64,000 nucleotides of DNA from Gammaproteobacteria bacterium (lineage in GTDB: Bacteria; Pseudomonadota; Gammaproteobacteria; UBA6429; Thiohalophilaceae), in NCBI GenBank assembly GCA_029880855.1, contig JAOUNS010000007.1, forward strand, positions 62,001 to 126,000. The letters run 5' to 3'. The first letter of the stretch is position 1; each line of letters starts with the position of its first letter. The notes beneath the pieces are model-generated. The model saw nothing but the letters and a program-made list of their open reading frames with translations. It was not told the DNA's origin and did not search any database. Made by a program: the position numbers and the translations under genes. Below, piece after piece: positions 1-8,333 of this stretch.

Positions 1-1160
1 ATCAGATTGACCAGACCCAGGCTGGTGTTGCCCATGCCACCGGTATTGGTGTTGATGGCATTTTGGATCTGGGCCGCTGTCCGGCCGGACTTGGTGCTGG
101 TGGCCAGTGGGCCGTGACAACCTGAACAGTTGGTGCCATACAGGGCGGCACCATCATAGACCGGTGCCGGCGGTGTATCCTGCGCAATATTTGCTGTGGT
201 TGTGATGACGCCGGTCATACCACTGTTATCTGTTACAGTCAGTGTCACCGTATAAAGTCCAACTGCGCTGTAGGTATGAGCCGGAGATGCTCCGGTTGCG
301 GTGTTACCGTCACCGAAATCCCAGGCGTAATCAACAACAGTGCCGTCGATATCCGATGAAGCGCTGCCGTCAAACAGTACCTGTTGACCGACAGTGCCGA
401 CATAGGGCCCGCCGGCATCAGCTACAGGAGCCTGCGGTGTATTGCCGCCGCCACCCAGGAAGTCGGAGATCATCTGGATCTGCGCAGCTGTCAAACTACT
501 TAACGCACCCATACCGCCGGTGTTGGAACCGATGGCATTCTGGATTTGCGCAGCGGTGCGGCCGGCCTTGGGGCCGGGTGCTGCGCCATGGCAGGCCTGA
601 CAGTTACCGGCATAGAGACTTTCACCGGTATCCGTGGTAGGTGGAGCGTTACCACCATTCCCTACCGTCACAGTCAGCGTGGTTGTGGCCGCCGCATCAC
701 CGGTTTGAGAACCGGATGCGTCAGTTGACAGACCGGCGGCGTAGATCACCACCGTGCTGTCGGTTGCCGGTGCAGTCCAGTCAAACTGCCAACTGATAAC
801 GCCATTGGCGTTGGCAATCCCCGGTGTGTAGTGATGTACCTGATTGTTGGTGACCCAGGAACCCGCAGTAACAGCTCTGACTGTTCCATCTGAGACGGCA
901 ACATTAAAACCACCCTGGTTTTGTTGTCCGCCGGATACCATGATGGTGAAGCGATTGACTGATCCCGGCGCAACATTGGCCGGCCCGGTCAAACTGACTG
1001 AAGGAGCAAGACCGCCGCTGTGACAGGCGTTACAGGCAACCCCCTGGCTTGCATCAATCTTCCCGTAATTGAACGCATGCAGATTAAACACCGGCAATAG
1101 ACAGGCTATCGCCACCCAAAAGATTCTTGATCGGGAAATGCTCGAGTTAATGAGCTTCAT
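1..1160 (-). CDS. Secreted cytochrome c / PKD-domain protein, partial (3' end beyond left edge)
   Basis: The reading frame is open from an ATG at 1160 to the window edge, so the C-terminus is missing. The start follows a GGGGGTAG ribosome site. Residues 1-29 form a signal peptide. A first CNACH heme motif (residues 43-47) precedes a beta-rich region that resembles the choice-of-anchor V/Reeler-like domain. Next come a class I cytochrome c segment with CQACH, a PKD domain (core around YAWDFGDG, ending in a VTLTVTD strand), and a second cytochrome c segment with CSGCH just before the edge. The two cytochrome segments resemble each other (shared KAGRTAAQIQNAI), which suggests domain duplication. 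It is probably periplasmic or surface exposed and carries electrons; the partner is unknown. An FNR-type promoter lies upstream. Confidence 0.8.
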   Translation of the reverse strand, partial: MKLINSSISRSRIFWVAIACLLPVFNLHAFNYGKIDASQGVACNACHSGGLAPSVSLTGPANVAPGSVNRFTIMVSGGQQNQGGFNVAVSDGTVRAVTAGSWVTNNQVHHYTPGIANANGVISWQFDWTAPATDSTVVIYAAGLSTDASGSQTGDAAATTTLTVTVGNGGNAPPTTDTGESLYAGNCQACHGAAPGPKAGRTAAQIQNAIGSNTGGMGALSSLTAAQIQMISDFLGGGGNTPQAPVADAGGPYVGTVGQQVLFDGSASSDIDGTVVDYAWDFGDGNTATGASPAHTYSAVGLYTVTLTVTDNSGMTGVITTTANIAQDTPPAPVYDGAALYGTNCSGCHGPLATSTKSGRTAAQIQNAINTNTGGMGNTSLGLVNL

Positions 1161-1555
1161 AACTACCCCCTACGTTCGGCTTATGGACGCATGGGTTATG
1201 CACGTGGGAAAAAGCGGCGAATAACCTGAATGCGAACACTACTATTCATTAGTAAATGGAAAGGAATGAACTTATGGAGAAAGTTGATTCATTTCCGCCG
1301 CACTCACACTCGCTGTGCTCGGGTGTTAGTCTTGATTAATTTTTAGCGGAAGAGCCCAGGCTGTGCATTGATCTAAATCAGAATTTTTCCCCGCATGGAG
1401 GATGGACGTCCTTGTCAATGCACAGACTCTCCCTGTGCATTATATAAGGCAATTCCCGTGCCAACATTGAGGCCTATAAAATCGTTACTTGTTGGAGTCA
1501 AAACAGAAAATCGGTGCATATTGCAGATTTCGGGTGGTGCAATTTGCCGAGTTTA
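1161..1555. other. Intergenic region holding a promoter and leader
   Basis: This stretch separates the 3' end of the 18-heme cytochrome gene from the start of the next minus-strand gene. It contains the FNR-type promoter described separately and a leader with short inverted stretches (TTCCGC near 1292 and GCGGAA near 1346). I see no convincing Rho-independent terminator for the 18-heme gene and no credible coding sequence. Confidence 0.5.
1340..1381 (-). promoter_or_regulatory. FNR-type box and -10 element upstream of the cytochrome/PKD gene
   Basis: On the minus strand, CTGATTTAGATCAA (1381-1368) matches the FNR/Anr consensus TTGAT-N4-ATCAA at 9 of 10 positions. It is followed after exactly 22 nt by TAAAAA (1345-1340), a -10-like hexamer. 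This is the spacing of a class II FNR promoter, with a predicted start near 1333 and a leader of about 170 nt. The leader has short complementary stretches that could fold. The same geometry recurs at 8256-8297 and 16281-16322. Confidence 0.6.
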
Positions 1556-3901
1556 TCACTCAGCGAGAGGATAACGACGACGGGATGTTTTACCGTGGAA
1601 ATACTTGTAACGGAACAAGGCATCACGACCATGACAATCCGCACAGACGATATTTTCGCTGTTTTGGTTGCGCAGGAAGCTGGTCAGGACTGTACCTTCG
1701 GTATTCTGGCCCGGCCCCTGATTGTGTTGTTTGCTCCAGCGATGGGGATCATGACAACTGGTACAGGTGATCACGCCCAGCGAAGCATGTCGTCCCTGAG
1801 AATCATACACATTGATCTCGGGAAACAGTTTTGCGCCCAAATACCGCCGCAGATCACCGGCCCAGGCCAGGACCTGTTGCGGATGGCGCGTGGATACGGG
1901 AATCTTGGCCTTTGCCAGACCTTTATTCTGATGGCAACCCAGACACAGCTGCTCTTTTAAATCCTGGCCCTGCCCCGGTTCTCTTGCCCACAGGGCCGGA
2001 CTGCTCTTCGCATTATGAACGACGTGGCACTGCATGCAGGGTCCGGCCTCGGCAGGCGACTGGTTATGAATATTTCTGGCAGTCGGGGCAGTCACATTCA
2101 GATCGTGTTCGGTCCGAAAGACAGACTTTTGTTGTTGATGACATTCGAGACAAAGTCGGGACTGCTTGTCCAGCACCACACGCAGGAAACTGTTTTGTCC
2201 ATTTCCCTCCACACCGGGTTTTGCACCGGATGTAGAAAGTGGGTTGTCCGCTTGCCACTGGTGGACATCATGACAGCTGGCGCAATCCACACCGCCATGT
2301 TTGTCGCGTCGTCCTTCCGCATTAAACATGGGTAATGTGGTCTTCTCACCAAGACGGGTCAGGTTGAGACCGATGGGGTGACTGTGGGACCCGATGGTTT
2401 TATCGGAAGCCATACCAGTCGACTGATGACAGGCGCGACAGATTTTTTCCACACCACCCTGCCCCGGACCGGCGGCACGGGCGTGCATATAGGCGCCTTT
2501 ACCGTTATGGGCCAGATGGCAATTGGCACACAAACCATCCTGCCCGGTTTTTTCCACTGTCTTTTTCTTTTGTCCCGGTTTGCCTGCCAGACCGATCGCC
2601 GGATTATGTTTGGAAAGAAAGACCGTTTTCTTGTCCACATGGCAATTGATACACAGATTACTCTGCTCGCCCTGGGCAATGCGCAGGAAACTGCTTTCCC
2701 CGTCACCATCGCCATCGGCTATCTCGTTCTCCATGGGCAGTTTTTTGTGGTCCGGTGTCCAGACATGGGGGTCGTGACAGGTACCGCAACTGACATTACC
2801 GCCCTGTTTCACACGTTGTCCGCTGTCGTTATATAACGGCAACGGGATCTGTTCCTGGCCGGACAACAATGTCTTGTGTTTGGTTTGCCATTTATCACCT
2901 TCCGCCGTGATGCCCAGTTTTGTTACTGCCACCTGGGTTGGATGGCTGTGATTTTCAATGGCCTTTTTCTTCGCCAGGCCGTTTTTATTGTGACAACCAA
3001 GGCAGGGGGCGGCGGCAGGATCAGCTGTATTCGGTTTTTCCCTGGCCCACAGGGCGGCGCCTTTCGCTTCGTGGGGGATATGGCAGACACTGCATGGTCC
3101 GGTCTCATCGGCCTTGTTACCCTTCACATTCACCGCGTCCGGACGGGATACCGCCATGTTGTGTTTGGTCGAGTTAATCGTTCGCTTGTCGGCATGACAG
3201 GTGCGGCACAGGTTGGATTGATTGTTCTTCATCACCAACTGTTTTTTGGCGGCAGCCGCATGGGGTCGATGACAACTCTCGCACACCACTCGACCATCCT
3301 TGCCGAATTTTGATCCGGCCTTGAACAACTCACGCGGTGGCTTACCCAGGTGTTTATCCACCGGGTGATTGCCGTGTTTTGGTCCACCGGTACGTTCCTG
3401 ATGACAGGTCATACACATACTGGACCCGACATTCTTCATGCGCAGAAACACCGGCGACTGGCCCTGATCCCAATCCACGCCGTGTGCAGAATGGCAGGTT
3501 CCGCAATAGACCTTGCCCTCATCATTAAGTGGAAACAATTGTTTGCCTTCAACGAGCGGTATCTTTATCCCGTTTGATGGTTTCTGACCGACCGGGTGTG
3601 AATATTTTCCGTTTTGCCACATAAAGCGGGAATCGAGCACGAATCCGTCATGACAGGAGAAACAGATATCTTCGGTACTGGCCACATCCTGTTTGCCGGT
3701 ATTGACGACCGGCCGGGGATCATACGGAATCAACGGCTGTTGATTCTTTTGTTTGAAATCTTTCAGCCACATGATGTGGCAGGTCGCGCATTCTCGATTG
3801 GCCGACATGGAGCGGGCGGCATGGGCATGGGTTAAACTGATCAGGAACAGAATCGCGCCTGATATCAGCATGACCGCTGCTTTGATCGAGAGCGTGTTCA
3901 T
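1556..3901 (-). CDS. 18-heme secreted c-type cytochrome with tandem four-heme repeats
   Basis: The 781-residue protein has a signal peptide (residues 1-28) and 18 CXXCH motifs, the first at 38-42 and the last at 753-757. Hemes 5-8 (207-304), 9-12 (372-492), 13-16 (540-657) and 17-18 (713-757) repeat with a period of about 165-175 residues. Recurrent elements are a CxTCH/CxSCH-DPH-W start, an SFLR...QSNLC stretch, a GPC/GLC heme, a WAR or HAR segment and a final CLGCH or CRACH heme. It is presumably a periplasmic or extracellular electron carrier with a long heme chain. Its start overlaps the stop of the upstream NHL gene (ATGA), implying translational coupling. It is the last gene of the unit starting at 8179. 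No closer family name can be given from sequence alone. Confidence 0.88.
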   Translation of the reverse strand: MNTLSIKAAVMLISGAILFLISLTHAHAARSMSANRECATCHIMWLKDFKQKNQQPLIPYDPRPVVNTGKQDVASTEDICFSCHDGFVLDSRFMWQNGKYSHPVGQKPSNGIKIPLVEGKQLFPLNDEGKVYCGTCHSAHGVDWDQGQSPVFLRMKNVGSSMCMTCHQERTGGPKHGNHPVDKHLGKPPRELFKAGSKFGKDGRVVCESCHRPHAAAAKKQLVMKNNQSNLCRTCHADKRTINSTKHNMAVSRPDAVNVKGNKADETGPCSVCHIPHEAKGAALWAREKPNTADPAAAPCLGCHNKNGLAKKKAIENHSHPTQVAVTKLGITAEGDKWQTKHKTLLSGQEQIPLPLYNDSGQRVKQGGNVSCGTCHDPHVWTPDHKKLPMENEIADGDGDGESSFLRIAQGEQSNLCINCHVDKKTVFLSKHNPAIGLAGKPGQKKKTVEKTGQDGLCANCHLAHNGKGAYMHARAAGPGQGGVEKICRACHQSTGMASDKTIGSHSHPIGLNLTRLGEKTTLPMFNAEGRRDKHGGVDCASCHDVHQWQADNPLSTSGAKPGVEGNGQNSFLRVVLDKQSRLCLECHQQQKSVFRTEHDLNVTAPTARNIHNQSPAEAGPCMQCHVVHNAKSSPALWAREPGQGQDLKEQLCLGCHQNKGLAKAKIPVSTRHPQQVLAWAGDLRRYLGAKLFPEINVYDSQGRHASLGVITCTSCHDPHRWSKQHNQGPGQNTEGTVLTSFLRNQNSENIVCADCHGRDALFRYKYFHGKTSRRRYPLAE

Positions 3902-4905
3902 TCCGCACCGGCCTTATTGAGCGGACTGACCTGCCAGACCGAAACCTTGTTGGCGCGCATCTCAGCCACAAACAAACGCTGCTTTTTATCCATGGCCAGA
4001 CCGGCCGGGGTGCGAAATTTTTGCGGCTTGCCGTCCTTGCCGAGGACAGTGATAAATTTGCCTTCATCAGTGAAGACCTGCACCACGCCCATATAGCTGT
4101 CCGAGACCAGAATGAAGCCCTGATCATTGACTGCAACACCTTTGGGACGGAACAACTGTCCCGGCAAAACACCCCACTCACCAACAGCAAACGGATTTTC
4201 GCCTGCCGGTGAAAACAACTGCACGCGGGAGTTCAATACATCCACCACAGCGAGCCGTTTGTCCGGCATGAGCGCCATGGTGGCGGGATAACGAAATGCA
4301 CCGGGTTCCACTCCGTCTCCGCCCCAATCCACTTGCAAATAACCACCAATAGAAAATCCCATAATCCGATGGTTGGTGTTGCCGGAGACATAGACTCGAC
4401 GCTGCGGTTCATGCACCAGAACATCAATCGGCCTGATCAACTGATCCTTGCGGGTCACATCAAATGCGGTAAGAAATTTACCCTCGGCATCAAAGATTTG
4501 AATACGGTTATTGCCGGAATCGGCCACATAGATACGACCTGATGAGTCTGTGTCAACACCGGTGGGACCGCGAAAGGTCCCCTTGTCGATACCTTCACGG
4601 CCGATGCTGAAACGGTGCCCACCATCCGGATCAAAAACCTGTACCCGATGATTCCCGCTGTCAACGATGATGATCCGATCATTGGTGAGGGCGATATCGG
4701 TTGGTAAATTCAATGGTGTAGCGGTGGTGCCCTTGATATCAAACAGATGGCGTATGGCATGGGTGGGAATTTTTTCGGCGGCGAAGAGCGACATCCCGCT
4801 CAGCAGGAGAATCAAGGATATAAAGGGTCTCAGCAGAAAATAAAACCGTGATATGCAACCTGCGCTCAGTCGGGTCATAGAGTCGTCTTTATTTCCACCA
4901 TCCAT
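3898..4905 (-). CDS. Secreted NHL-repeat beta-propeller protein
   Basis: The 335-residue product has a hydrophobic N-terminal signal (about residues 22-43) followed by NHL repeats, seen as recurring R-V-Q-V-F and IYVADSGNNRIQIFD-type strands separated by about 45 residues. This is consistent with a six-bladed propeller. NHL propellers are usually binding or scaffolding modules. Here it sits directly upstream of, and overlaps by 4 nt (ATGA), the 18-heme cytochrome gene. The start at 4905 follows AAGGAA and overlaps the upstream gene by 17 nt. An alternative ATG at 4878 has a weaker ribosome site. A role in assembling or docking the cytochrome is inferred from gene order only. Confidence 0.85.
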   Translation of the reverse strand: MDGGNKDDSMTRLSAGCISRFYFLLRPFISLILLLSGMSLFAAEKIPTHAIRHLFDIKGTTATPLNLPTDIALTNDRIIIVDSGNHRVQVFDPDGGHRFSIGREGIDKGTFRGPTGVDTDSSGRIYVADSGNNRIQIFDAEGKFLTAFDVTRKDQLIRPIDVLVHEPQRRVYVSGNTNHRIMGFSIGGYLQVDWGGDGVEPGAFRYPATMALMPDKRLAVVDVLNSRVQLFSPAGENPFAVGEWGVLPGQLFRPKGVAVNDQGFILVSDSYMGVVQVFTDEGKFITVLGKDGKPQKFRTPAGLAMDKKQRLFVAEMRANKVSVWQVSPLNKAGAE

Positions 4906-5956
4906 CAGTTTCCTTGCTGTTTTTCTTGTTTGCGGCCGGTTTGTTTGCCGGTTTGGCGGGCGGCTTTTTCACCGGTTTGCCAACCGGTACAGCATCATCC
5001 GACTCGGCTTTGTTGGTCCTGGTCAGGCTGGGCATGTAGAACTTTTTATATTTCTGAACAATGCCGACGATGTTCAGGTTGGTCAGATCATTTACACGTC
5101 TTTCAGAAAAGCCCAGTTTGCTGAATGAGATATAGCCGTCATTATCAGAAGTGTGGCAACGGGTACAGAAACGGCCTTTTGGTGTAACAGTGCGATGAAA
5201 ACGTTTTTTGACCGATTCGCGATCCGCATCCGTCAGTTTCTCTCTGACTTCCAGGAATTCCTTCACTTCAGGATTATCTTCCGTCAACTCCAGCAAGGTC
5301 GATTCACCCTTGCTCTCTGACATGGCAACAATCTTGGCATAATAGTTATCTGTCGTCACCAGATTACCCGTTTTGGGATCGATACTGGTGCCAAACGGCG
5401 GACCACTGACGGAAATTCCCGAGTAGTTCAACCAGTAGAAACTCAGGCTCTTCTCATCGATCTTCTTGGGATCGTTATGACAGGTCATGCAACCGACGAA
5501 CTGGGTGTGCATATTCAACAGGGTTCTGACCATGCGTTGCTTGGAATGGGGATAATCGCCATGGCAATAAAAACACACCGGTTTCTTGCCCATGTTGACC
5601 AGATCCTGTTCCGGTTCATTGTGGAAGTGACGCATTTTTTCCGTAAAGCGCTGTTCATTCAGTTCCTTGAGTATCTGCGGCTTTTCTGCTTCAGAAAATG
5701 CGCCAAGTTTTTCAGCGAAGGTAATGATCAGTTCCGATAACAGGGCAAAGATAATTGCACCAAGAATCATGGTGGTGAGAAACGAGATCATGGGATGATC
5801 CCGCCGCATGCCCGTGATGCTCCAGGGGTCACGATGGAAACTGTCGGGAATTCTGGCCTTGTGATCGATGATCACCAGAATGGCGATCCCGAAGAACATA
5901 AAGAACAGTACCGTCAGAACGATAAAGATAACTGTGATATTATCCAGGCCATGCAT
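4889..5956 (-). CDS. Membrane-anchored triheme cytochrome c
   Basis: The 355-residue product has two N-terminal membrane helices (about residues 8-30 and 58-80), then a periplasmic part with three CXXCH motifs (CFYCH, CMTCH, CTRCH). The C-terminal tail of about 35 residues is rich in Lys, Pro and Ala and looks disordered. It begins one base after the stop codon of the 42-residue membrane peptide gene and is followed by the NHL gene. Placed downstream of a cytochrome b, it probably takes electrons from the b hemes and passes them to soluble multiheme cytochromes. I do not recognise a named family. Confidence 0.82.
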   Translation of the reverse strand: MHGLDNITVIFIVLTVLFFMFFGIAILVIIDHKARIPDSFHRDPWSITGMRRDHPMISFLTTMILGAIIFALLSELIITFAEKLGAFSEAEKPQILKELNEQRFTEKMRHFHNEPEQDLVNMGKKPVCFYCHGDYPHSKQRMVRTLLNMHTQFVGCMTCHNDPKKIDEKSLSFYWLNYSGISVSGPPFGTSIDPKTGNLVTTDNYYAKIVAMSESKGESTLLELTEDNPEVKEFLEVREKLTDADRESVKKRFHRTVTPKGRFCTRCHTSDNDGYISFSKLGFSERRVNDLTNLNIVGIVQKYKKFYMPSLTRTNKAESDDAVPVGKPVKKPPAKPANKPAANKKNSKETDGWWK

Positions 5957-5957
5957 G

Positions 5958-6086
5958 TCAGTTCACCACTTCAGGGCTTGTTAAATACAGCCAGATCGTA
6001 AATACGCCGAACACCATCCAAAACAGGATAAACACCAGTGATGAGTAGGCAATAACCTTCTGCCACCTTGTCATCGGCTTCATCAT
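5958..6086 (-). CDS. 42-residue single-helix membrane peptide
   Basis: The ATG at 6086 overlaps the stop codon of the cytochrome b gene (ATGA), and the stop lies one base before the next gene's ATG. The product has a short basic start (MMKPMTRWQK), one membrane helix (about residues 12-34) and a short tail. The tight packing on both sides argues that it is translated. It may be a small accessory subunit of the b/c complex, as small single-helix peptides are in other respiratory complexes. No homology is claimed. Confidence 0.65.
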   Translation of the reverse strand: MMKPMTRWQKVIAYSSLVFILFWMVFGVFTIWLYLTSPEVVN

Positions 6087-7021
6087 TGGGATTGGGCTCC
6101 CTGTGCACCGGTATTGTCCAGTTGATCCAGTTCGCGAGCAGCCAGCATCTCCAGTAATTCTTTCCTTTCTGACGGTATCTCCACCAGGCAACGCAGATAT
6201 TCAAGGAAGTGCTCTTCGATCTGATGCTCACGCGTTATCTTGCCGGTCAGGAAGGTCCACTGCATGGGAAAGCGCCCCGGCGCCAAATGCACGTTGTACC
6301 AATGCCAGAATGCAATTACCAACAGGGCCAGTAACGCCTCATGGGGATGGGACAGGCGCATCATCTCCTGGAAATACGATGCAATACTTGCCGGCAATAT
6401 GCTCGCCCAGAATTCGGGAAACAGGAATGAGGAACCGGAGATCACCATGACGAAGTTACCAAACGCCGCCGCAAAGTAATGCAGCTTCTGCTTATACATG
6501 AACTTGTCCATTTCCGGACGTTGATCCAGTTTGCCGGCAAAATAGAGCAAATCATGTTTGAAATCCCGCGCATCTTTCAGCGTGGGGATAATGCTGCGTT
6601 TTAATTCAAAGGTTTTGTTTTTCAGCTTGATGGCCGTGCCAAGGATGATTGTGATGATGTGATAAACCATGGCAAAGATCATCGCAGCAGCCAGGGTCCG
6701 GTGTATAATCCGTGTCACATCCACCCCGCCCAACACCGAGTTCAACGGCTCCGCCCAATAATGTCCGAAGAAGGCAATCGGCAACCCGGTAAAAGCCAGC
6801 ATCAAAAAAGTAACAAACGTCAACATGTGTTGAATACGAATGTGGATGGAGTAACGCGGCAGATCACCAATCGGGTTGGATACCACGTTCTTGTACAGCA
6901 ACACACGGTCATCCGGCATCCTGGCGATGACGTCCTCGATCTCGCGACGTTCAGCATCACCGGTTTTGTTGATCCGCATCGAGGTTTCGAGAACCCGGCG
7001 AGCTTCATCAGATAGCTTCAT
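6083..7021 (-). CDS. Diheme-type membrane cytochrome b
   Basis: The 312-residue product has a soluble N-terminus of about 60 residues, then four or more membrane helices with histidines at typical b-heme positions (IQHML near 65, IIHRTL near 107, VYHIIT near 120, FWHWYNVH near 243). The layout resembles the cytochrome b561/hydrogenase-formate dehydrogenase b-subunit group. It is encoded after an anchored 8-heme cytochrome and before a membrane triheme cytochrome, so a bc-type quinol oxidase or quinone reductase is likely. The Geobacter CbcBA pair is a functional analogy, not a demonstrated homologue. It begins 36 nt after the preceding gene. Confidence 0.82.
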   Translation of the reverse strand: MKLSDEARRVLETSMRINKTGDAERREIEDVIARMPDDRVLLYKNVVSNPIGDLPRYSIHIRIQHMLTFVTFLMLAFTGLPIAFFGHYWAEPLNSVLGGVDVTRIIHRTLAAAMIFAMVYHIITIILGTAIKLKNKTFELKRSIIPTLKDARDFKHDLLYFAGKLDQRPEMDKFMYKQKLHYFAAAFGNFVMVISGSSFLFPEFWASILPASIASYFQEMMRLSHPHEALLALLVIAFWHWYNVHLAPGRFPMQWTFLTGKITREHQIEEHFLEYLRCLVEIPSERKELLEMLAARELDQLDNTGAQGAQSQ

Positions 7022-7057
7022 CTTTATATGCCTGTCAATACACTGATATGTTGTTTG

Positions 7058-8179
7058 TTATTCCACACGATCCCGACCACGCTTGCTCGGACGCCACCAC
7101 GACGAACCATGCCACAGGCGCCAACCCACCCCGTCACGACGCCGTCCCACTGTTTCAAAGGCGGCCAGGGCAATCAACGCCAGGAAGACCACGTCACCCA
7201 CCCAACCATAAATCAGGTTGGCGTAATAGCTGAACGGGTTATCTTCCTTGCCCGAGGTTGGATGTGGATCGAGTGCCGCATAGTTTTCATCGGCATAGGT
7301 ATGACACCGTTTACAGGTGTTCAGCCGGTTGCCGTCACTGACCGGCGAGGCCGGATCGCGGGACGGTTTCAGATTATGCACACTCAAATAATAATTCGAG
7401 GCATCAGCATGACAATCAAGACAATTGGCCGCTTCCTTAAAGCCATATCCCGTTACCTTGCCGTGGAAACTGTTTTTATAGGATTCCGCCGCCTTGGGAT
7501 ATTTCCGGCCCAGTTCACGTCCTTCGGCCTTGGCGGCTTTTAGATGTCGCTCAATCAACCGCTTGTCACCATGACAGGATGAGCACAGAGCGACAATATC
7601 CCGGGATGAACGTTTAATATCCTTAATGCGCCGACTGGTGTGCTTATACCAGGTTTCCACAAAATTCTTGTCTTCGTGGCAGACAACACAGCGATTCGTA
7701 ATATGCTTGGGCGCTTCTGTTTCCTGTGGGTTGTAGATCGGATTACGGTGACAGGTAACACAATAGGGTTTGTCCTGATCATGCCCCTCCGCCAGTTTCG
7801 GCCGAAAATGGGAGCTTTGCTCATACTTGTCATAAATCGGCTGATGGCTGAAGTTCTTGCCGGTGGCGGGATTCTTGATGCTGTGACATTCGGTGTTACA
7901 GGTCACCCCCTCTTTCACGGGGCGGTGCGGCAATTGTTTAATGTAGTTGTGACATCCGGTACAGGGGACGTTGCGATGCACGGTCTCACCGAACACATGT
8001 GGCATTACATAGTAGGAACGACGGGTGCCGTCTTCAGTAATGCGTCCCATCTTGGGATACTTGTGACACAGCAAGCATCCTTCGTCATCTTCGAAGGCAA
8101 AGGCCGGTTGACTCAGGCATGTCAGAGCGATGACCAGCAATCCAAAGATTGTTAAATGCTTTTTCTTGTTGTTAGCCAT
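7058..8179 (-). CDS. Octaheme cytochrome c with C-terminal membrane anchor
   Basis: I choose the ATG at 8179, preceded by GGGAG at a good distance, over an upstream in-frame TTG at 8197. The 373-residue product has a signal peptide (1-28), seven CXXCH motifs (CLLCH, CTGCH, CVTCH, CVVCH, CSSCH, CLDCH, CKRCH) and one CX3CH motif (CNTECH). Many extra histidines could be distal ligands. A hydrophobic helix near residues 318-340 and a basic tail anchor the C-terminus. It leads the unit 8179 to 1556 and is followed by a cytochrome b, so it is probably the periplasmic arm of a bc complex. An FNR-type promoter lies about 100 nt upstream. Confidence 0.85.
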   Translation of the reverse strand: MANNKKKHLTIFGLLVIALTCLSQPAFAFEDDEGCLLCHKYPKMGRITEDGTRRSYYVMPHVFGETVHRNVPCTGCHNYIKQLPHRPVKEGVTCNTECHSIKNPATGKNFSHQPIYDKYEQSSHFRPKLAEGHDQDKPYCVTCHRNPIYNPQETEAPKHITNRCVVCHEDKNFVETWYKHTSRRIKDIKRSSRDIVALCSSCHGDKRLIERHLKAAKAEGRELGRKYPKAAESYKNSFHGKVTGYGFKEAANCLDCHADASNYYLSVHNLKPSRDPASPVSDGNRLNTCKRCHTYADENYAALDPHPTSGKEDNPFSYYANLIYGWVGDVVFLALIALAAFETVGRRRDGVGWRLWHGSSWWRPSKRGRDRVE

Positions 8180-8255
8180 ATTTGGCTGAGCTCCCAATCG
8201 GCCTCATGTAAGCCAATGAACACCCGGTGTTACTGAGTTTCATTGATTGTTAACA

Positions 8256-8297
8256 AGCATAGGCATCACTCTGACTATGCTCATTGATCTATATCAA
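8256..8297 (-). promoter_or_regulatory. FNR-type box and -10 element upstream of the bc-cytochrome unit
   Basis: TTGATATAGATCAA (8297-8284 on the minus strand) matches TTGAT-N4-ATCAA at all ten consensus positions. TATGCT (8261-8256) follows after exactly 22 nt, as expected when FNR sits at -41.5. The predicted start is near 8249 and the leader about 70 nt to the ATG at 8179. Confidence 0.72.
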
Positions 8298-8333
8298 TCT
8301 TTTTCACACCATAACGGCGGTTTGTGCATGGGT

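Noticed and set aside
2378-3313. Long plus-strand open frames inside the 18-heme gene
   Set aside because: They are antisense to a clear CXXCH-rich protein, lack ribosome sites and have no protein family features.
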